Made by a program: the position numbers and the translations under genes. Shown here piece by piece: positions 12,101 through 21,100 of a DNA stretch of 64,000 bases (the first letter of the stretch is position 1; each line of letters opens with the position of its first letter). Source of the DNA: Thereva unica (Eukaryota > Arthropoda > Insecta > Diptera > Therevidae); assembly GCA_949987705.1 (NCBI GenBank), contig OX465284.1, forward strand, positions 107,553,163 through 107,617,162, read 5' to 3'. Below the pieces are notes generated by a model. That model did no database searches, was not told where the DNA came from, and was given only the letters and a program-made list of their open reading frames with translations.

Positions 12101-15100
12101 TAGCACTGACACGCGAAAAGGCCCTTAGAATATAGAACTACAGGAAGACACACGCCCAATTTTAGCGTAACGAAATTCTTGTTGAGTGACGCTTTCGTTC
12201 TGTAGTTGTGTGTCCACTACAAGCGGAAAAAACAAGTGAAATAGAGGAGGGGCAAGAAGTTCAAACTATCAGTTATCTCAAATAAAATCTTGCACACGAC
12301 CGCCCCAGCTTGCTGTGGTTAAGCCTCGAGATTTTTTAAAATGTAATAGAGATTTTTTAAAATTTGAAAAATGTCATCTCGCCTGTACTGAGATTGGGGG
12401 AGGGGGTCTAGCCAAATCTCACGACATCTCACAAAGGGGGGAGGGGGGCCCCACCAATTTATGGACGACCCCTTTCCAGGCAAGCAACGCAGGGCGATGT
12501 GTTCATATTCACGCTATTTAATCTTTGCTAACATAACAAGGAAGACTGAAGTTAAACTATACAGAATCCTTATAAGACCAATACTACTCTATGGACCTGA
12601 AACAGGTGGTAGCACGTAAGTTGTTTCAATCGATCTCTCCATACAAAAATTCAAGTGTTACAAAATTTTTTGTAATGAAGAGGTCGATTGAAACAATTTA
12701 CGTGATACCACGCCAGGACATTAAGAATCAACGAAGAACATCTTCTAGGGTTCTCTAGGTAGTTTGGTCAACAGAGCAGGGTGCCATACTCGAACACAAT
12801 CTTTGGATATATCTAGAGCAACCAGACCAGGCTCGGCAAAGCGATAGATACTTTGATTGAGATGTTTTGTTAAGCACACAACAAGGGCACCAGTGGTTCT
12901 TTTTGATCTAAAGCCATACTGTAGAGTTTTGTTGGACTTCAGATACTCCATAAGCTTTTTGTTGATTATTGTCTCCATGACTTTGGAGAGAATAGAATTG
13001 ATTGTTATTGGGTGGTAGAGGGATTGTAAGAATCACATTTTTTTCGTAATGGACCGAACATGAGCTAGTTTCCAAGAGTAAAGATAGACTTCAGAGAACT
13101 ATGACAGACCGAAAAGATTACACCGAGGTTTAGCCAAAAGTGAGACACTTAGTTGGTTAACGAATAAATAAACACATTCCTGCCTTAAAACTTTGGAAAT
13201 ACAGAGAGAAACAGAGTTTATGTAGCTTGTATATGCTTTAAATTGTGTTGTACTTTTGTTGATATTTCACAAAACACAGTATCAATAGATTAGTTTTGTG
13301 CACGGTTGAGGATAGAGCATAATAGTAAATAGCATAGTTTAAATGTTTTTTTAGTAATGTATCAGTTTATGTTTCTTTTTTTCTTTAGTAAAAATTTACA
13401 TTAACCAAATGCTTTAAGAATAATACTAAAAGGACCCAACAACAACAAAAATAAATATATTTCACCCAATTGCCCAAAAAAAAAAGAAAAAAAAACAAAC
13501 AAAAGAATCACATTTGAAGCACATAATGATCTTGTTAAGAAAAATAAAATCATAAATAAAAATATTAAAAAAAATAAAAAAAAAATGAGATTAGATAATT
13601 TTTTTAGTTACACGCAAAATAGCATGAAACTTACCATTTCCATTCTGTATGACATCAACTTCCGCAGTACTATTTACATATTCATTGTTAATTTTTGGTA
13701 CGAGTTCATCGTGTTCTTCTAATATATTTTAAATATATTAATTTATAACAATTTGAATTATTATTTGTTTGTCACTTACTTTCCAAATTATTAACATCAT
13801 TTGGCAAATGGAATTGCTCCTCTAACATTTTTAATATTTCAGTATCATTTCTTGCGATAGTTAATTCACTTTCACAAGCGACTTTAAAAAAAGAAAATGA
13901 TAATTTATAAAGATTGATTGTTTTATCAATTTGATAGTATGTAATATAGAAAAAAAAATTATGCTGGAGAAAGAATAGTAAAAATGTTAAAACAGAATAT
14001 TGTTGGGAATAGACATTCAATTTGTTTGTTGTTATTAAGGAATAATATATATTTACACTAGAATTTCGACTATTGATTCCTGGATATAGTATATGTGGCA
14101 CATTCGAAGATACTTTTAAAAAACATATAAATTTAGTATTTTGCAATTCCCGTTAACGCCCATTTCTATTATAAGATATAGCCTAAACGAGAAAACCAAT
14201 TCATTTGAAAATAATAATTATTAATACTTAATATGATTCTAAACAGATACTAAGTTACTAACAGATATATTACAGCCTTTTGGGTTGTAGGCGATATAAA
14301 ATTTCGATAAATCGGACAATTTTACCAATGCCTCGTAGAGAAAGTCACACTTGGTTAGAATTTTTTACGAAGATTATTTAAATACTATATAATATAATGA
14401 GGATGTAGAGTACATAGTAAGTTTATTTATACTAAGGAGATAATGGTTATAACATATAATTCTTGGCTTACTGAATTCCTGGCTTATTATAAATTAGTAA
14501 AAAGCAAATATATAATATTATTAGATTATTGTTACTTTCTATATAAGCGTTTTGTACGATATTATCTAAGTATCACAAATATTAAATCGATTCAAATTTT
14601 TCATTCGAAAAAAGCAGAAACAAACAGAATGCATCAATGTGTAAAACATACTTACTGCATTTCATATACCGTGCATGTTCAATCAAATTGAACAAAATTA
14701 AAAAAAAAAATTCTAGTCCATCCACAAAAAGAGAACGGCAACACTGTTTTGGAGGCGTTGAACTTAAGACAGTCTTTGTTATAAAACTAGATCAGGAGCG
14801 CGTTCAAAAACCTTACTATGGTTAACCATGGTTAACTATGGTAAACTTTTGTCGTTCAAAAACTCCGTGGTTAACTACAACATAACCACGAGCATAACTT
14901 TTTGGCGTTCAAAAACTCCCGTGGTTAACCATGGTGTAGTTAAATTTTAACCATGCTCGGGAGCATGGTTAGCGATAGTTAAGAAGAAGAATAAAAACAA
15001 TTTTTTGACATTTGTTTTAATGTTAATAATGAACAAATCAAAGTGGGATTTGTGAGATTATTTTAAATAAATAATTATTGGAAATAATTGAGGCAAATAG

Positions 15101-18100
15101 CCGACACTATTTGATGGGAAAAAATTTTAAATTTTCTTTACCACGTAGTTAACCACGGTGCGTTCAAAAACCTCCATGGTTAAACATAAACTTTCGTGGT
15201 TAAGTGAAGTGATGCAGCATAACCACAGCTTACCTCGTGGTTTACTATAGTAAGGTTTTTGAACGCGCTCCAGGTTTAGCAAGGGATTGGAGAATTATCA
15301 AGTGCGCGTTTTGTAACACAAAATACTGTCATTAGCGAAGGTCTATGCGTCGTATCCCTGCAAATATTTTATCGATTCGTCGCTTTAACGAATCGTTTAC
15401 AAGTCGAGAATCGCACGCCAAAAACTTGAAATTAATAAGAAGCTCTTCGATTTAAAGTCGCTACTACGCGTCGTTATGGGTCGTCAAAGCGATTTGCTAT
15501 AGCATTCCGTTTTCATTTTTTACAAATCGATTTCATCTCGAAGATTTCGCGACCCGTTTTCGATTCGATCTCGTCTTGTAATGTTAGCAGATATGGCGAG
15601 TGGTGGGCAACCTGATGGCGTCTCCTCGGAAATGATGCCTCCAACTACCTCTCACTACCAATCTCTTACTATGACCTTCAAGTGACGCTTTAAACTAAAT
15701 GGATATTGGGCAACCGCCAGCGAACCCTTCAGAAAGAATGCAGTAGGTAACAGGGACTAAGAACGGAACGAAAACGAGAACGAAAGAAGAAGAATTTTTC
15801 GTTTTCGTTCTGATCGGAAACGAACAAAATACTTTTCGTTTTTAGTCCCTACTAGGTAAGCGGGGGCACACCCTTCAAAGCCCAGCTTGGATTGACTCAC
15901 TCTAAGCGGTTCCTTCCTGTGATGTCTTTTAACGCAGCTAGGAAATGGTTTAGCGCGATAGAAAAGATGCCAGGGCATTTATTGGCTTGATTACCGGACA
16001 CTGAGCCCTGAATTATCACTTATGGGTATGATAGGATAGGACGGAGGACCCCACTTGCAGGCTTTGCTTTGAGAAGAATGGGATTGCCCTTCATGTCCTC
16101 TCTGAGTGCCTCGCGATAGTTCGAACAGTCAAATCTAAGCGACAGGCCACTAGGCAGACTGCTGAACCCGTTCAAGCGGTTTGGGCTACAAGTATGAAGT
16201 ATAGGGGTGTAGTACAATAGACCTAGTGAAGTGGCCGCGGTACCTTTGGACCTTATTTTCCACCAAAAGAAGAACGAAAGGAGTTCCATACTAGATTAAA
16301 GAAACTGAGAGGCCGTTTAAAAATAACAAAAAAAAAGAAGCTAAACTTGATCCTTAGCATAGACCAGCAGGAGTGACACAACAAATGCGGCATTTAACTT
16401 GTTTGAAATTGAAAAATAAAAGGTGAGTTAAAAACAAAAGAATTCATCAATTCAAAATCTGTAGCTGAATATTGCAGTGTTGGGGCTGTGATGACTTTTT
16501 GAACTCAACCAATCTTGATCCTATATTTTCATATACAGTTACTGAAGGCGACTGCTCCAGCTTAGAAACAATCGCCAGGGCACACACCTCAATGGCATTG
16601 ACTAATCCCTAAGGATCAGTGTTAAGTTTTCGGGCGAATTGTGTCAATGCATTGCACTGTGTACCTTGTAAACTCACAAAAAGAGCTCCGCAGCACTATT
16701 TTGGAGCTGGAGCAAACGCCGAACAGAACTACTATTTACTCCAAAGACTCTTTTGAGCACACCGCCAAGAATGTAGTTGCCCTGTCTAAATTTTATCTCA
16801 ATTACCACGGCGACTCTTCTAATGACCCAATCAATCTGCTGCCTATATAGCAAGCGTATGCAGAATATCTGACTCGGTTCCCTTCCAGACTATAGCCCGC
16901 TTTTCGCATACACTCCAGTCTAAGAATTCATAAGTAAGGGCCTTTTCGTAAACGTCAAAGCAACTGAGCAACAACGCATCGACAACAAAGCAGCGCAAAA
17001 TTCTTCTCGCATACGTTTACATGCATTCGAAATTGGCTGCGCTGTTGCATTGACTGTTGCGCAACAAACTTGAATCTTGTACGTTTCCGAACGAATGACT
17101 TGGGATCAACTGCGTTTACAAACTCATTGCATTGTTGCAAAGCATACGTATGCGTTTACGAAAAGGCCCTAACTAGAACAACTTGTACAACATCCAGGAG
17201 AACAACAGTCAAGTTTATCGTTAACTCATTCAAAACCAATCAAACTCCTTCTGAAGTCTGCCTCACAAAATGATACTTTGTTGGGCATTAACGTGTAAAG
17301 TAGTAGTAGTAGTCAATATAATTCTTTTTTATATGTTGGGGAATTCTTAGAAGGGGATGCGTTGTAATATGCCCATCTCTAAAACCATACTGTTCATTGG
17401 GTAACAGGTTTCTGCTTTTCTTTTTAGGCTAACGTTAGCTGCATTGGTCACATGGTAGTTTACCCGATTTTAAGGCCGGGATTAATTTTGCCCCTTTCCA
17501 TGCTACAGTGAAGTATCGAAGATTAAGACAGGATTTTATGATAAATGTAAGGTAAACTATTCTACTAGGCGGAAATATTTTTTAGGCTTTTGTTCGAAAC
17601 ACCATTAAGTCCACAAGTTTTTTTTTTGTCCATGAGTGTTTTATTATAGTTCTTATCTCTTTAGGGCGGACGCATCAATGAGAATCGATATGGGTGTTTT
17701 GCGAATCCAGGCGACTCAATCATGTTTCGATTTGCTGAATGGTAGCGGCATTGCGAGTTGCTGCGGGACAGACCAGAAATAGTCTCCAAATGCAAAGGAA
17801 TCAACTTCCTCAATTTATACTTTAATATTTCACATTCTCTCTTTGCCGTACTAAGTATTATTTGAAACAGCTTAATGTAAATGATAATGATATATAAGCT
17901 ACTGGCAGATTTGTCATTACCATTCATGCAAAAACTGGTTATTCATATAAAAAAAATTAATATTAGTAACATCTTGCTATATAGTTTAAAATGGATTGAT
18001 GGTAAGTTTATAGAACTAGTAATACAACAAAATGCAACTCGCTAATTGAAAAATAATAAATAATTTATTTAACCAAGATAAATACATAAAAAGAACAATA

Positions 18101-21100
18101 TTTATTATGCATTATAAATTCGATATCCAACAAAGAATTCTATTAGGATATTATATTCATATTTCTTTTTGCTTTTTTCGCAGAATGAACAATCGCTGTG
18201 AATTGTATAGTTTGTAAAAATTCTAGTTACAAATATATTATGTAAAAAACTAAGAGAAAAAGCACAACAAACAAACTAAATGCTATACCCATGCTATTTA
18301 AATAATGTATTAATTATTAAATATTATTAATTAAGGAAATGAAAAAATTTCAAAATTAGTTTTTGATATCCTACAGAAATCCAAAGATATTACGATGTTG
18401 GACTTTTATACCAATATGATATATTTTGTTTAAATTAATTTTGTATGTGAAACATTTCAAAGTTTACATGATACAACGCTAGACGACCATATTATAACAT
18501 GGGAGAAGCTTTAACAAGGAAGACAATATCTTGAAAAAGAATAAAAGTGTTTTTTTTTTAATTTTTCAAATCATTTGCAAACCGAGATTAATATTACTTG
18601 TGGTTAATAGCCAGGGAAAACAGTTTTATGTGGAATGAATTAAACATGTCTAGGCTTAAGTTGAGGAACAATTTCAAATATGTATAGTAACAGTTTAGTT
18701 ACAAAAAAGATTCAACTTGCTTCAGATTCTAAAATCTTATTAAGTGTAGAATTTATATATATAAATACATATACGTATCAATTGATTAAAGTCCAATCTG
18801 TTTTAAACTTTTGCTAATTTTGCATGGTATTGGATAGTAAAGAATTTTGATACTTACCATCTGCGAGACAAACATCTTCTTTTTGCTTCAAAATCTCCGC
18901 ATCACTTTTATCAACTGACGTGTGCAGCGGAGGATTTTTATTGATGTCATTACAATTTTCTGATGTATCTCCTGGATCTTGGAGGAAGAAAAAATACATT
19001 ATAGGGATTTCTTCAATGGCACTGATCTACTAATTTTTTTTACCAATTTAATCAAAAACTTACCATTTAGGACAATATTGCCATTTTCAGTTGCAAGTTG
19101 TGAAGATCTCCTTTTGTTAATATTATTGGGTGTTTCAACATCTCTTTCACTGCCAACTTCGTCTTGTGAATAGAAAAATAAAACAAAAAAAATGTAGGTT
19201 AAGGATACATATGAAATTTTTGTTTCTTAAATTTACCTGTAAGATCAACTTCCTCACTTTCGCAAATAACGTCTGAATCGTTATCCTTGTCTGTATTAGA
19301 TGTTGGTTTATGTGCATTTGGTTTTTTGTTTAGGTTGGCTAGATCATTACTTTCTTCAGAATCCGATATACAAATTAGCTGGAATGGGCCACCGTGGAGT
19401 GGGGTTCTTACAGCCAGTCCGCTTAAACCGGATTTCACTATAAAATAAAAAAAATAACAATAAATAGACTAACGCAAAAATTTGATTGCTGAAAATGAAA
19501 TAATTAGTGTTTAAGGATGTATCTGAAAAGAGTCAGTAAATGTTTCAGAGGAATAGAAGAGAGAGATTTTGACTATGTCGCCCAAGAAGGAGGAGAAAGA
19601 GGAACTCACTCCAAACAAAGTTGAAGGGAATGCTTCCTTGATGTCAACTAAATTCCAGAATCCCTCAAGAAGAATAGGCCTACGGCTACTTTGTGGGTGC
19701 ATTTCTTCAATTTGGCTACCCTGGTGAAGAAGTTCATGGAATCTGAGTGTTGTGGTGATTGAGACGGCCACTTGGCGTGTGTACAGCAGATGATCCCATT
19801 CTTTCATGTGCGTGGGCACTTCTAGTACGAAAACTTGCCCATCTATACGTGTAAGACATGATACAACAGGGAAATAGGCATCCTACAAGAAATTTGTACT
19901 TCACCATTAATCGCACAGGCACACCTTGGGCAAGAGTGTGGTGGCGTATGATCATAATACAAACTCTTAGGCCCCCCATGGAAAGATCAGGTGGCCCTCC
20001 ATGGAAAGATCAGCAATCAAAAGCCGGTTCTGCACTATGCGGTGAACGTTCAATTCGAATGGTGGATTCCAGCGATTCCGAAATACAGGCGTCGGACTTT
20101 TGACATTGGACCCTCGTAGTTCGAGCATCGGCCGCACGATGTGTCCTACCATGTCTAAAGGTTTTCATAGCATGAAATATGAATCAACTCCATTTCTCCT
20201 GGCTCCATTCAGCGAGGCCAGAATGCGAAAAAGAAAAAAGTCAACCCTTATACCAAAACATCTCCTGTCTCCTGTTAGTCTTGGCTAACCTTCCCCTCTC
20301 AACGGCAATTTCGCAGAGGGCTTTTTGTCGCTGAAGAAGAAACATTCAACATTTCAAAAATAAGAAGTAATTGCAGATGTCATTGAACATTGAGCACTGC
20401 TACGGAAAGGGGCTATGGGAATGATTAGTGAAAACTTCATCACGGAAGCCACTGACACCATCGGTGCCGTGCCATCACGGATAACTGTGGATCGACCTAA
20501 ATAGCTCTATTTTACGACCGATTTGACGGAAGAAGATGAAACCTGATCAAGCATGTCTGCTTTTATTGTCGGTTCCATTTTTGGTTACCGAGGCTTGAAT
20601 TAAAATCTTTCAATCAAGGGGGTCGCTTAATTTGCTACTTCCATTTTTGGTTTTTTAAGGGTTCGTGACACTAAAAACATTGAGAAACAATTACAGTTTC
20701 CATGGGAGTTGACACTACAACTCAACGACTTAACTCTATGCGTTCCCATTTCTGCCTTCCGTCTTCCTCCATCTTTTGCCATCATTATTAAATATAAGCT
20801 CTCTTCTGACGTCCAAGCGAGGCTCGAAATTTTCACTTGTGAAGCAGAGAGCAAAGCAGTGATGAAAGCGGAGAACAAAGCGGCGAAATCGAAATCTCAG
20901 CTTCACTATTACCGAGTTTCCATGGGAGACGAGTTGTGGTTGAGTTGAAATGACACTTCAACTCAACGCGTTTCCATTCCTCCCTTCCGTTTTCCTCCAT
21001 CTTTTTCCAACAATTAATTTAATTATAAATTTTTCTTTAAACGTAATATACATAAAGTCTCTTCTGACGTCCAAGCAATACGCGACAATTTCACCTTTGC

